Shown: in pieces, positions 32,595-41,773 of the stretch
Layout: the number at the start of each line of letters is the position of its first letter
How positions within the stretch are numbered: the first letter of the stretch is position 1
DNA from: Caulobacter vibrioides
GTDB taxonomy: Bacteria; Pseudomonadota; Alphaproteobacteria; Caulobacterales; Caulobacteraceae
Length of the DNA stretch: 64,000 nt
Direction of reading: 5' to 3'
Assembly: GCF_002310375.3 (NCBI RefSeq)
Contig: NZ_CP023315.3
Location: 2,666,001-2,730,000, forward strand
Position numbers and translations under genes: made by a program
The notes under the pieces: model-generated
What the model was told of the DNA's origin: nothing
Seen by the model: the letters and a program-made list of their open reading frames with translations, nothing else
The model's database searches: none

Positions 32595-34018
32595 CGCGGA
32601 GCTCCCCCTTGTTGAGGCGCGGAAACGGGCGCGCTGGCCGGCGGCGGGCCGGACAGTTCAGCCGGCGTTTGAGCGGCGACGCCGGCGATCACGGCGGGCG
32701 CGGGCCAATAGCTGTCGAAATCCAGACGGGCGCGGTCACGGGGCGTGCGGTAAAGCTCCGGCGCCTCGAACCACGGACGGCAGGTCAGTTCGCCGTTGAA
32801 GAAGCCCGTGACCAGGGCGCGGCAGCCTTCGGGGCGCGCATAGACGCGGTTGTCGACCGCACGCACCTGACCGCCGGCGTCGGCGTAGATGCCCGAGCGC
32901 ATGACGCCCATGATCTTGTTGTTCGACGCAAAGACGACGCCAGACGCCGCATAGATGCCAACGTCCACGGCCTCCAGCTCACCCTCGACCACCCGCAGGT
33001 TGGCGTTCTCGAGCGTCACGGCCCAGTCGCTGTCGCGAACCACCGGACGCAGCAGCGTGGTCTCGTCGCCGCCGCCGACATAGATGCCGCGCGAGAAGCC
33101 GTCGACATAGAGCCCGTCGATCTGGACCAACTGCTGGCGATTCATGCCGGCGATGATGAAGCCGGCGGAGTTGCGGGTGCGCGACGATCCCGTCCAGTCG
33201 CCGAGACGCACGACACGCACGTCGCGCAGACGGCTGTCGCCCGAGGTCTCGAGCGCGGCGCCGATGGCGGTGGCGGCGATCTCGACATCGGCGGCCATGA
33301 TCGTGCCGGTGGCCTTGACCACGGGCTGGCGGGTGCGGCCGATGAAGGTGCTCTGCGCCAGCTCGATGCGGCTGTCGCCGACGTCGAAGGCCGAGCCCTC
33401 GCCGTCGTAGCGGACGGTCACGCCGCGCAGGGCGATCTCGGTGGCGCGACCGACGATGCACGAGGCGGCGCCGGCGCGGGTGGCCTCGATACCCAGGCCG
33501 TCCAGAACCACGTACTGCACACCGGGCTGGATCTTGATGCAGGGCTGGCCGCTGCCGGCGATCAGGATCGGACGCGTGCGGCTGGGCGAATAGTCGCGCA
33601 CCACGATGCTGATCGACTTGGTGATGTTCAGCGAGTCGACACAGGCCCCGCCATTGGTCGAGGTCAGGGTCAGCACATCGCCTTCATAGAGGCGATACAG
33701 CGTATCGGAGACCTGGCCCGGATAGGCGTAGTCACAGTTGATCTCTCGCGAGACGTAGGCGTAGCCGCCGCCGTTGTTGTACGGCACGACGCAGCGCCCC
33801 TTCGAGCGGATCGTGCCTCGCGGGCAGGGCTTGGGCCGCACATCGCGGACCTTGCAGCCGTGGGAAAGATTGGGCTGCAGCAGCAGCCCGAAGCAGGGGC
33901 GGATCTGCTGATCGATCTTGGCGTCGGGCGAGGCGACGGCCAGCTCGGGCGCGGCGGCGAGAGCGGCGCCGAGGGTCACAGCGGCCCAAAGCGCCAGCAG
34001 GCGGCTGAGGCGGCGCAT
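32591..34018 (-). CDS. stpB: Exported right-handed beta-helix protein, candidate stalk cross-band protein StpB
   Basis: 475 residues; signal peptide MRRLSRLLALWAAVTLGAALA. A Cys-containing N-terminal part (CFGLLLQPNLSHGCKVRDVRPKPCPRGT...GRCVVPY) is followed from ~115 to ~400 by repeating short beta-strands (for example YVVLDGLGI, IALRGVTVRYDG, VQIDGLYVDGFSRGIYVGGG, SGIYADAGGQVRAVDNRVYA), a pectate-lyase-like parallel beta-helix. The C-terminus is Pro/Ala-rich. No catalytic residues are obvious, so the role is probably structural. The start follows the Sel1 gene stop directly. By gene order it corresponds to StpB of C. crescentus, a component of the diffusion-barrier cross-bands of the stalk; the assignment is inferential. 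Confidence 0.65.
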   Translation of the reverse strand: MRRLSRLLALWAAVTLGAALAAAPELAVASPDAKIDQQIRPCFGLLLQPNLSHGCKVRDVRPKPCPRGTIRSKGRCVVPYNNGGGYAYVSREINCDYAYPGQVSDTLYRLYEGDVLTLTSTNGGACVDSLNITKSISIVVRDYSPSRTRPILIAGSGQPCIKIQPGVQYVVLDGLGIEATRAGAASCIVGRATEIALRGVTVRYDGEGSAFDVGDSRIELAQSTFIGRTRQPVVKATGTIMAADVEIAATAIGAALETSGDSRLRDVRVVRLGDWTGSSRTRNSAGFIIAGMNRQQLVQIDGLYVDGFSRGIYVGGGDETTLLRPVVRDSDWAVTLENANLRVVEGELEAVDVGIYAASGVVFASNNKIMGVMRSGIYADAGGQVRAVDNRVYARPEGCRALVTGFFNGELTCRPWFEAPELYRTPRDRARLDFDSYWPAPAVIAGVAAQTPAELSGPPPASAPVSAPQQGGAPR

Positions 34019-35620
34019 CTAGTAGTTCCCTTCGTTGTACGGACGCCCGCCCCGGTCGGAGCCAGGCTGGTCCTGTCGCGGGTCACGGTCCTCGGCGCGC
34101 GGCGCGGCCCGGTAGTCGTCGGCGCCGTAGATCGGCCGGGGCGGCGCTCGCTCGCCCGCCGCACGCGGCGGTCGCGAGACCTGCGCCAGCAGCTGCTGCA
34201 GTCGCCAAGCCGAGGGCTTGAAGCCGGCCAGGGCGCCGTCGATCTGATAGACCACCGCCTTGGCCCGGTCCTGGTCCGCCACGCCCTGCAGGCCCAGCGA
34301 GAAGAAGGTCGACATGGCGTACTTGGCCTCCGCCGATCCCTGGCGCTCGGCCTCTTCGTACCAGTGGTAGGCGCGGGCGTAGTCGCGCGGCACTCCGACG
34401 CCCTCCGAGTACATGACCGCCAGCACCAGCTGGGCCTTCGAGGAGCCGTTGACCGCCGCGTACTGCACGGCGCGCACCTTTTCGATGGGGGAAAGACGAC
34501 CGGTGTTGGGACGTCCGATCATGCTCTGAAGGGTCTGGACCTCGGTGACGCTCAGCATCTTCTCGTCCAGCACCGCCGTGGGGATCAAGCGCAGATAGGA
34601 AAGCGACTCGCCGACGTGGACGAACGGCAGCTCGGCGATGCGATAGAGCGCCGACTCGCGCGCCTCACCCGACAGGTCGGCCTCATCGGAGTGAGGAACG
34701 CCGGAGTCCGGAGATTCGGGCGGATAGAACTCGTAGGGCGGAATCCAGCGCTTGGCCTTGGTCTCCACGAACGACCCGTACGAGGCCCGCTGCGGCGAGG
34801 ACCGCTCGAAGTCCTTCAGCATCACATAGGCCGAGACGTCGCCCGTCTGTACGGCGAGGTAGTTGTACAGGTAGGCGTCGACGTCGTTGCGGCGGAACAG
34901 ATCCAGCGCCGCAGCCGCGCCGGGCTGGCTGGGCTTGCCGTAAGCCTCGATGGCCTGGAGGTTGTCGGAGGGCTCGCCGAAGGGACCGAAATAGCCGTCG
35001 TGCATCCGCGCGAGCGTTCGGAACCCGTCCGCGCTCTGAGTTGACAGGATATAGATCACGCGGTTGCGGACCTTTTCGCGCTCCTCGGTCGACATCCGCG
35101 AAAGCAGGCGATCCAGCGCCCCATAGGCGCTACGGCGCTCAAAGGCGCGGCAGTCGTCAAAGCGCGAAACCGCCCGCGATTCCTTGCCGCGACGCTCATA
35201 GGCGGCGATCGGCGCATAGCCGCCGGAGTTGGCCAGCGCCATGGCGTACCAGACCGCGGCCTCGACCGGGTCTTCCAGGTTTTTATCGACGGCGCGCTGA
35301 CCTTCGTATCGCCGCGCCAGCTCGAGCTGGGCGAAAAAGTCGCCGCGGAAACCGCCTTGGCGAAGCGACCGGATTTCCTGCTGTTGCTGGTTGAATTGCC
35401 CAGAGACGCCCTGCGCCGCCTGGGGACGCGGGCAGGCGCTGGCGCGCTTGTTGAACCAGAAGTTGGGGCCGGTGTCACAGCCGACGAGCGGGATAACCAC
35501 CGCCGCCACCAAGGCCCCGACAGGCGCGCGGCGCAGCAGGAAGGCGCGGCTGGCGACAAGGCGCCCCGCCGCGTCGCGGAGCGTGCGAAGGCGCGCAAAT
35601 GCGTCCCCGGCCTCGCGCAT
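34019..35620 (-). CDS. stpA: Sel1-repeat envelope protein, candidate stalk cross-band protein StpA
   Basis: 533 residues. A basic N-terminus and one hydrophobic segment (about 30-47) end in VIPLVGC, a lipobox-like sequence, so it is an inner-membrane-anchored or lipid-anchored periplasmic protein. Sel1-like repeats are visible near 95-135 (DFFAQLELARRYEGQ, EAAVWYAMALANSGG) and 400-445 (AQLVLAVMYSEGVGVPRDYARAYHWYEEAERQGSAEAKYAM). The C-terminus is disordered and Arg/Pro-rich. AAGGGGGATTC precedes the ATG. It heads a four-gene operon with the beta-helix protein. I recall StpA of C. crescentus as a Sel1-like cross-band protein at the same distance from pleC; not verified here. Confidence 0.68.
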   Translation of the reverse strand: MREAGDAFARLRTLRDAAGRLVASRAFLLRRAPVGALVAAVVIPLVGCDTGPNFWFNKRASACPRPQAAQGVSGQFNQQQQEIRSLRQGGFRGDFFAQLELARRYEGQRAVDKNLEDPVEAAVWYAMALANSGGYAPIAAYERRGKESRAVSRFDDCRAFERRSAYGALDRLLSRMSTEEREKVRNRVIYILSTQSADGFRTLARMHDGYFGPFGEPSDNLQAIEAYGKPSQPGAAAALDLFRRNDVDAYLYNYLAVQTGDVSAYVMLKDFERSSPQRASYGSFVETKAKRWIPPYEFYPPESPDSGVPHSDEADLSGEARESALYRIAELPFVHVGESLSYLRLIPTAVLDEKMLSVTEVQTLQSMIGRPNTGRLSPIEKVRAVQYAAVNGSSKAQLVLAVMYSEGVGVPRDYARAYHWYEEAERQGSAEAKYAMSTFFSLGLQGVADQDRAKAVVYQIDGALAGFKPSAWRLQQLLAQVSRPPRAAGERAPPRPIYGADDYRAAPRAEDRDPRQDQPGSDRGGRPYNEGNY

Positions 35621-35812
35621 GAATCCCCCTTCAGCCGTCGCCGTTAACTATAAAACAACGATCTCTCATGTGCCCGGGATTGGCCCCTGTCAAGGTCAGC
35701 TCAACCCGCCGGACAATGAAGTCTTCTTCATGAGAGCCGGGGTTCGCTTGGCAGGCGAATTTGTGGGATTTCCGCACGTTTCCAGAGGTCGGAAACAACT
35801 AGGCGAAGTGTC

Positions 35813-35875
35813 GGCGAGTCGATGGCTAACCTAGTCCGCCACCGACTCGCCTGCTTTGAAGTCGTTTAAAGATTC
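35813..35875. promoter_or_regulatory. Intergenic region with three GANTC sites and an inverted repeat
   Basis: The gap 35621-35882 holds GAGTC (35816-35820), GACTC (35844-35848) and GATTC (35871-35875). The first two are within inverted arms GGCGAGTCG (35813-35821) and CGACTCGCC (35843-35851). They lie upstream of the stpA-like operon (start 35620) and just after the stop of an acyl-CoA dehydrogenase gene. GANTC is methylated by CcrM once per cell cycle, so methylation-dependent control is possible. The hairpin has no T-run. Confidence 0.45.
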
Positions 35876-35882
35876 GACGAAA

Positions 35883-37106
35883 TCAACGTCCGGTCGGCAT
35901 GTCCTTGAACGCAACGTCCTTATCGACTCGCACGTCGCCGGGCAGGCCCAACACGCGCTCGGCGATGATGTTCTTCAAGATTTCATCGGTGCCGCCCGCG
36001 ATCCGCAGACCCGGCGCCCACATCAGACTTTGCTGGAAAGCCGCTTCGGCGGGCGCAACCTCGGGATCGGAGAGGATGCCGTACTGGTCCTCCATCTCGA
36101 CGGCGGTGTTGGCCAGTTCCTGCAACTGGTTGGCCGAGATGATCTTGCCGATCGAGCTTTCCGGTCCAGGCGTCTGGCCACGCGACAGCGCGGTCATGGT
36201 GCGGAAACGCGTGAACTTCAGGCCCTCGGACTGCACGTACCAGTCGGCCAGCTTTTCGCGGAAAGACTGATCCTTCAGCGACGGACCAGTGGCCCCCGCC
36301 AGCTCGCGAGCCAGCTTCATGATCTCGCGATAGTTCGGACCGGCCGAACCGCCGACGGCGAGGCGCTCGTTCATCAGGGTGACGAGGGCGACCTTCCAGC
36401 CGTCGCCGACCTCGCCCAGACGCTGGCTGTCCTTGACGCGCAGGTCGGTGAAATAGACCTCGTTGAACTCGCGTCCGCCCGACATCTGGTGGATCGGACG
36501 GCACTCGACCGCCGGATCCTTCATGTCGATCCAGAACATGGTCAGACCCTTGTGCTTGGGCACATCGGGATCGGTCCGGGTCAGCAGGATGCCGTAGTCG
36601 CAATAGTGAGCGCCGGTGGTCCAGACCTTCTGGCCGTTGATCACCCACTCGTCGCCGTCCTTGACGGCGCGGGTGCGCAGGGCGGCGACGTCAGAGCCGC
36701 CGGCCGGTTCCGAGAACAGCTGGCACCAGATCTCATCACCGCGAACGGCGGGGCTGACGAAGCGCTTCTTGGTCTCGCCGTCGGAGAAGGCCATCACCGT
36801 GGGCACGCACATGCCCAGGCCGATCGTGAAGTAGCCGTAGCCGAGCCCGGCCTTGGTCTCTTCCTGGCCAAAGATCACCGACTGGATCGGCGTGCCGCCA
36901 CCGCCGCCAATCGCGGCGGGCCAGGTGATGCAGGCATAGCCAGCGCTGGCCTTGGTGGCCTGCCACTCCTTGGCGGCCGCCATGTGCTCGGGCGTGTTCG
37001 GCTTCAGCTCGCCCCACTTGGCGCGGTGCGCGGCGGCGTTCTCGGCCAGCCAAGCGCGAGCCTTTTCGCGATAGGCGGCTTCTTCGGTGGAATCGTTGAA
37101 ATCCAT
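35883..37106 (-). CDS. Acyl-CoA dehydrogenase (first-type partner)
   Basis: 407 residues. Flavoenzyme fold: N-terminal helices (MDFNDSTEEAAYREKARAWLAEN), YACITWPAAIGGGGG, the FAD/substrate strand WCQLFSEPAGGSDVAALRTRAVKDGDEWVINGQKVWTTGAH, and C-terminal RIAGGTDEILKNIIAERVLGLP. It oxidises an acyl-CoA at C2-C3 with FAD, in the cytoplasm. It lies 13 bp after a second acyl-CoA dehydrogenase; paired genes of this kind often encode heteromeric enzymes acting on steroid, terpenoid or branched acyl-CoAs. AAGGAGCGGAAGATC precedes the ATG. Confidence 0.92.
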   Translation of the reverse strand: MDFNDSTEEAAYREKARAWLAENAAAHRAKWGELKPNTPEHMAAAKEWQATKASAGYACITWPAAIGGGGGTPIQSVIFGQEETKAGLGYGYFTIGLGMCVPTVMAFSDGETKKRFVSPAVRGDEIWCQLFSEPAGGSDVAALRTRAVKDGDEWVINGQKVWTTGAHYCDYGILLTRTDPDVPKHKGLTMFWIDMKDPAVECRPIHQMSGGREFNEVYFTDLRVKDSQRLGEVGDGWKVALVTLMNERLAVGGSAGPNYREIMKLARELAGATGPSLKDQSFREKLADWYVQSEGLKFTRFRTMTALSRGQTPGPESSIGKIISANQLQELANTAVEMEDQYGILSDPEVAPAEAAFQQSLMWAPGLRIAGGTDEILKNIIAERVLGLPGDVRVDKDVAFKDMPTGR

Positions 37107-37119
37107 GATCTTCCGCTCC

Positions 37120-38235
37120 TTAAGCCGCGTTTTTCTTTTCGAGTTCCGACACCAAACGCTCTTTCCAGACCTTCGGGGCTCCGGCCACGAGGCTCAGCTG
37201 GCGCGAGCGGCGGTAGTAGAGGTGGCAGTCGACATCCCAGGTGAAGCCCATGCCGCCGTGAACCTGGATGTTTTCCTTGCTGGCGAACCAGAAGGCCTCC
37301 GAGGCGGCGATCCGCGCCGCCGCAGCAGCGACAGGCAGTTCCTGAGCGCCGTCGTTCAGCGCCCAGGCGCCGTAGTAGGCGTTCGAGCGCGCGACCTCGT
37401 TCTTGACGTACATGTCGGCCAGCTTGTGCTTGATGGCCTGATAGCCGGCGATCACGCGACCAAAGGCGTAGCGGCCCAGAGCGTACTCCTTGGCCATCTC
37501 CAGGCATCGGTCGGCGCCGCCCAGTTGCTCGAAGGCCAGCAGAACGGCCGCGCGGTCCAGAACGCCCTGCACGACCTCGAAGCCCGCGCCCGCGTCACCG
37601 ACGCGCTCAGCCGGCGCGCCGTCGAACACGATCTTGGCGACGCCACGCGTGGGGTCCAGGCTCTTGAGGGTCTCGCGCGAGACGCCCGCGCCCTTCAGGT
37701 CCACCAGGAAGAGGCCCGGGCGACCGCTCTCCGAGGCCAGCACCAGAGCGATATCCGCGACATCGCCGTCGGTGACCGGAATCTTCGTCCCGCTCAGCTT
37801 GCCGCCGTCGACGCGGCATTGCAGCGTCGCGGGCCCCACGACGCCGGGACCTTCAGACGTCGCCAGGCAACCGATCACCTCGCCCGCCGCGATGCGGGGC
37901 AGGATCGAAGCCTTCTGAGCGTCGGATCCGTAGGCCATCAGACCCTCGGCGAGAACATAGACCGTCGACGCGAACGGGATCGGCGCGACGGCGCGTCCCA
38001 GTTCCTCGGCGATGGCGCAAAGCTCGACACGACCAAGACCCAGGCCGCCGTGCTCTTCGGGGATGGAGGCCCCCAGCCAGCCCTGCTCGGCGACGCCCTT
38101 CCAGAGCTTCTCGTCAAACGAGCGGTCGGCGTTGTCGAGAACGCCGCGGACAACGCCGACGTCACAATGCGCGGCGAGGAACTTGCGCGCCTCCTCCTTC
38201 AGGAACTTCTGATCGTCCGAATAGTCGAAATCCAC
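37120..38235 (-). CDS. Acyl-CoA dehydrogenase (second-type partner)
   Basis: 371 residues starting at GTG 38235, which has GGGAGG directly upstream and gives the usual N-terminus VDFDYSDDQKFLKEEARKFL; the frame continues upstream but without a ribosome binding site. Conserved parts are IPEEHGGLGLGRVELCAIAEELG, LATSEGPGVVGPATLQ, and ENIQVHGGMGFTWDVDCHLYYRRSRQL. The FAD-binding motif is degenerate compared with its partner, as is common for one subunit of heteromeric acyl-CoA dehydrogenases. First gene of the two-gene operon. Confidence 0.9.
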   Translation of the reverse strand: MDFDYSDDQKFLKEEARKFLAAHCDVGVVRGVLDNADRSFDEKLWKGVAEQGWLGASIPEEHGGLGLGRVELCAIAEELGRAVAPIPFASTVYVLAEGLMAYGSDAQKASILPRIAAGEVIGCLATSEGPGVVGPATLQCRVDGGKLSGTKIPVTDGDVADIALVLASESGRPGLFLVDLKGAGVSRETLKSLDPTRGVAKIVFDGAPAERVGDAGAGFEVVQGVLDRAAVLLAFEQLGGADRCLEMAKEYALGRYAFGRVIAGYQAIKHKLADMYVKNEVARSNAYYGAWALNDGAQELPVAAAAARIAASEAFWFASKENIQVHGGMGFTWDVDCHLYYRRSRQLSLVAGAPKVWKERLVSELEKKNAA

Positions 38236-38375
38236 TGGAACCTCCCTGGCCGCGCTCTTGGGCGCGTCACAGGCGGCACACTGAACGACGTTCACGCGAA
38301 GGGAAAGATTGACCCGGCGTCAAGAATTTCAGGTTCTTATGCCCATAGTCTCACAACTCGGACACGTCGCGTTTC

Positions 38376-38927
38376 ATGGCCAAGACCGTCTTCCAGAAGA
38401 ACCAGCGGGTCTGGGTTGACAGCGTCGGGTGCTGGGCGATCGTCGAGCGGATCGTGCCCGTATGGGCCAAGGGCTTCGACGAACCCGTGCGCGTGACCTA
38501 CGACGTCGGCCTAGGTCGCGAGTTCCAGGCCCAGGAACTGAAACCCGAGGACAAGGTCGACCCGCAGGAAAGCGGTCTGGCCTCGAACTGGCGGGTGCTT
38601 CGGGCGCGCAACAAGTGGCAGCAGGAAGGCGACTGCGCCCACCACCCCTATCCGGGGACCTATCCCGTCGTGGTCACCGACCCCAACGACTGGGGCGGCT
38701 GGCGCACGCCCGGCGCGGAGTACGATCGCGATCCCCACAAGATGGAGTATCAGGCGCGTTTGATCGCCAGTGCGCCCCGTCTGCACGCGATCGCCCGTGA
38801 AGTCCTCACCCTCGTGGCTGACAACCCCGAGGACGCGCCGCCCGCGCTAAGCGCCTTGGCGCAGAAGATCATGGTGGTCGAGCGTTACCTGCAGGAGTCA
38901 CCGTCGGCGCCGCCCTCCGGCGACTAG
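38376..38927 (+). CDS. Conserved hypothetical protein
   Basis: 183 residues, cytoplasmic. The N-terminal ~60 residues (FQKNQRVWVDSVGCWAIVERIVPVW...VRVTYDVGLGREFQAQEL) look like a small beta-barrel of the SH3/KOW kind. A middle segment is rich in aromatic and Pro residues (HHPYPGTYPVVVTDPNDWGGWRTPGAEYDRDPHKMEYQ), and the C-terminus is helical. No family is recognised. Divergent from the acyl-CoA dehydrogenase operon and 86 bp upstream of pepN. Confidence 0.75.
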   Translation: MAKTVFQKNQRVWVDSVGCWAIVERIVPVWAKGFDEPVRVTYDVGLGREFQAQELKPEDKVDPQESGLASNWRVLRARNKWQQEGDCAHHPYPGTYPVVVTDPNDWGGWRTPGAEYDRDPHKMEYQARLIASAPRLHAIAREVLTLVADNPEDAPPALSALAQKIMVVERYLQESPSAPPSGD

Positions 38928-39013
38928 GTCGCTTCGGGGCGGACGGCGCATTAATTCAAGCCGCCGCGTCAAGGTCCCTCGCGGAGGGCGGCGAGCCGGA
39001 TTAAATAAAGCCG

Positions 39014-41605
39014 ATGCGCACCGACACGCCCCAAGCCGTAAGCCTCGCGGACTATCGCCCGTTCCCGTTCGCCATCGAGACCACGCGCCTGGTCTTCGAC
39101 CTGCATCCGACCCGGACGCGTGTCACCGCCGAGCTCTCGGTCCGCCGCACCGGCGCTGAGGGCGAGCCACTGGTCTTGAACGGCGAGCGCCTGACGCTGG
39201 TGTCCATCGCGATCGACGGCCAGACGCTGGACCCGACCCAGTATGTCGTGGACGCCGAACATCTCACCTTGGCGAAGACGCCGGACCAGTTCGTGCTGAC
39301 GACGGAGGTCGAGATCGACCCTTCGTCGAACAAGGCCCTGATGGGCCTCTACATGTCGGGCGGCCGCTTCTGCACGCAATGCGAAGCCGAAGGCTTCCGC
39401 ACCATCACCTATTTCCCGGACCGTCCCGACGTGCTGTCTCGCTACAGCGTGCGGATCGAGGCGGACGGAAAGTTCCCGCATCTGCTCAGCAACGGGAACC
39501 TGGTGGCGACCGGCTCGCTGGAGGGCGGTCGCCATTTCGCCGAGTGGTCCGATCCCTTCCCCAAGCCAAGCTATCTCTTCGCCCTGGTCGCCGGCGATCT
39601 CGACGTTCTGATCGACAAGTTCATCACGATGAGCGGCCGTGAAGTCGCCCTGCGCGTGTTCGTAGACCCCGGTCAGGCGTCGCGCGCCGCCTATGCGCTG
39701 GACAGCCTGAAGCGCGCCATGAAGTGGGACGAGGAGGTGTTCGGTCGCGAGTACGACCTGGATCTCTTCATGATCGTCGCCGTGCGCGACTTCAACTTCG
39801 GGGCCATGGAGAACAAGGGGCTGAACATCTTCAACAGCTCGCTGCTCCTGGCCGATCCCCAAACGGCGACCGACCTCGACTATGAGCGGATCGAGGCCGT
39901 GGTCGCCCACGAATACTTCCACAACTGGACGGGCAATCGCATCACCTGCCGCGACTGGTTCCAGCTGTGCCTGAAGGAAGGCTTCACGGTCTTCCGCGAC
40001 CAGGGCTTCAGCGCCGACATGCGCGGCGCGGCCGTACAGCGGATCAAGGATGTCCGCGCGCTGCGCGCCCGCCAGTTCGCCGAGGACGCCGGTCCCCTCG
40101 CCCACCCCGTCCGTCCGTCCAGCTACCTGAAGATCGACAACTTCTACACCGCGACCATCTATGAGAAGGGCGCGGAGATCATCCGGATGCTGAAGGCCAT
40201 CCTGGGCGCGGCCGCGTTCCGGAAGGGCTGCGACCTCTACTTCCAGCGCCACGATGGCGAAGCGACGACGGTGGAGGCGTTCATCGCCTGCTTCGCCGAA
40301 GCCTCCGGCCGCGACCTTTCGGGCTTCTTTGGCTGGTACGAGCAGGCCGGCACCCCATCGGTCACCATCGAGACCGCCTATGACGCCGCCGCTGGCGCGC
40401 TGACCCTGACCCTGGCCCAGACGACGCTCCCGACGCCGGGCCAACCCGTGAAGAAGCCCCTGCCGATTCCGATCGCCATCGGCTTGCTCGCATCGGACGG
40501 GCGCGTGCTTCGCGACACGGAGATCGTCGTCCTCGACCAGGCGCGGATGACGGTGCGGTGGGACAAGATCCCCGAGCCGCCGGTGCTCTCGGCGCTTCGC
40601 GGGTTCTCCGCCCCGGTGAACCTTTCGACCGACGCGCGCCCCTCGGACCGCTACGTCCTGTTCGGGTCGGACACCGACCTGTTCAATCGTTGGGAGGCCG
40701 GCCAGACCCTGGCGCGGGACCTGATCCTGACGCGCACGGCCGGCGCGCCTGACGAGGTCGGCGAGGAACGCTACGCCGACGCCCTGGGTCGCGCGCTCGC
40801 GGACGACGCCGCCGAGCCGGCGTTCAAGGCGCTGTTGCTGGCGCTGCCGTCCGAGCCGGATCTGGCTCTGATGTTCGAGGCCGCCGACCCGGCCGCCCTG
40901 CACGAGGCCCGCGATCATCTTCGCACCCGCATCGCGGTGCATCTGGGCGACCTGCTGCGCCGCCTCCACGGCGAAATGCAGATCGACGGAGAGTTCTCGC
41001 CTGCGGCTTCCGCAGCCGGTCGCCGGGCCCTTCGCAACGCCTGCGCCGAAGCCCTCTCGGCCGACAACCACGCCGACAACCTCACACGCCTGCTCGGCCA
41101 TTTCAGCGCGGCGCGCAACATGACCGACATGATCGGCGGCCTCTATCCGATGGTCGCCATGGGCGGGGTCCCGCGTGAAAAGGCCCTCGACAGTTTCCAT
41201 CACGCCTGGCGGAGCGAACCGCTGGTGCTGGACAAGTGGTTCGCCGTGCAAGGCCGCGATCCGAACCCGGACGCCCTCGAACGCGTGATCGCCCTGACCC
41301 GGCACCCCGACTTTGAGCCCACCAATCCCAATCGGCTGCGCGCCCTCGTCTCGACCTTCGCCAACTTCAATCCCGCGCGGTTCCATGACCCCAGCGGCGC
41401 GGGCTATGCGTTTCTGACGGACGAGATTCTCAAGGTCGACGCGTTCAATCCGATGACGGCGGCGCGACTAGTCGAGCCCTTGGGCGGTTGGCGGCGCTAC
41501 AAGCCTGAGCTGGGCGACCTGATGCGCGCCCAGTTGGAACGTATCGTGGCCCACCCCAATCTGTCCAAGAATGTCCTCGAACTGGCCAGCAAGGCGCTCG
41601 CCTGA
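39014..41605 (+). CDS. pepN: Aminopeptidase N (M1 family)
   Basis: 863 residues, close to the 870 of the E. coli enzyme. It has the exopeptidase motif GAMENKGLN and the zinc site HEYFHNW with first His299, followed by KEGFTVFRDQ with the third ligand Glu. The C-terminal all-helical domain (~540-863) includes RWEAGQTLARDLIL and ends VLELASKAL. It removes N-terminal residues from peptides in the cytoplasm. There is no clear Shine-Dalgarno, so initiation may be weak or leaderless. It is 168 bp upstream of pleC in the same direction. Confidence 0.95.
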   Translation: MRTDTPQAVSLADYRPFPFAIETTRLVFDLHPTRTRVTAELSVRRTGAEGEPLVLNGERLTLVSIAIDGQTLDPTQYVVDAEHLTLAKTPDQFVLTTEVEIDPSSNKALMGLYMSGGRFCTQCEAEGFRTITYFPDRPDVLSRYSVRIEADGKFPHLLSNGNLVATGSLEGGRHFAEWSDPFPKPSYLFALVAGDLDVLIDKFITMSGREVALRVFVDPGQASRAAYALDSLKRAMKWDEEVFGREYDLDLFMIVAVRDFNFGAMENKGLNIFNSSLLLADPQTATDLDYERIEAVVAHEYFHNWTGNRITCRDWFQLCLKEGFTVFRDQGFSADMRGAAVQRIKDVRALRARQFAEDAGPLAHPVRPSSYLKIDNFYTATIYEKGAEIIRMLKAILGAAAFRKGCDLYFQRHDGEATTVEAFIACFAEASGRDLSGFFGWYEQAGTPSVTIETAYDAAAGALTLTLAQTTLPTPGQPVKKPLPIPIAIGLLASDGRVLRDTEIVVLDQARMTVRWDKIPEPPVLSALRGFSAPVNLSTDARPSDRYVLFGSDTDLFNRWEAGQTLARDLILTRTAGAPDEVGEERYADALGRALADDAAEPAFKALLLALPSEPDLALMFEAADPAALHEARDHLRTRIAVHLGDLLRRLHGEMQIDGEFSPAASAAGRRALRNACAEALSADNHADNLTRLLGHFSAARNMTDMIGGLYPMVAMGGVPREKALDSFHHAWRSEPLVLDKWFAVQGRDPNPDALERVIALTRHPDFEPTNPNRLRALVSTFANFNPARFHDPSGAGYAFLTDEILKVDAFNPMTAARLVEPLGGWRRYKPELGDLMRAQLERIVAHPNLSKNVLELASKALA

Positions 41606-41606
41606 C

Positions 41607-41731
41607 GAGTCTGCGCTAAGGCGCGCGCACCCCGGATTGCGACCAATAGGCTCACACGTTCGAAATCCAGCGCTTCAGCGGTGACGCGCACGGCGGCGGT
41701 GCGTTAGATTCACGCTCTGGCGAAGTGACTC
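41607..41731. promoter_or_regulatory. pleC upstream region with three GANTC sites
   Basis: GAGTC at 41607-41611, GATTC at 41707-41711 and GACTC at 41727-41731 all fall in the 168-bp gap before pleC. They are CcrM methylation targets; clustering in a cell-cycle gene's promoter suggests methylation-sensitive timing. No TTAA-N7-TTAA motif is present. Confidence 0.45.
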
Positions 41732-41773
41732 GCCATGGGGTTCCACGGGAGTTCGGGCGCGTTGAACAAGGGC

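Noticed and set aside
32609..35044. Long plus-strand frame opposite the stpB- and stpA-like genes
   Set aside because: Spans the antisense of two genes with signal peptides and recognisable repeats; its composition is that of a shadow frame.
38969..41386. Long minus-strand frame opposite pepN
   Set aside because: Antisense of a complete M1 aminopeptidase with GAMEN and HExxH motifs; no independent evidence.
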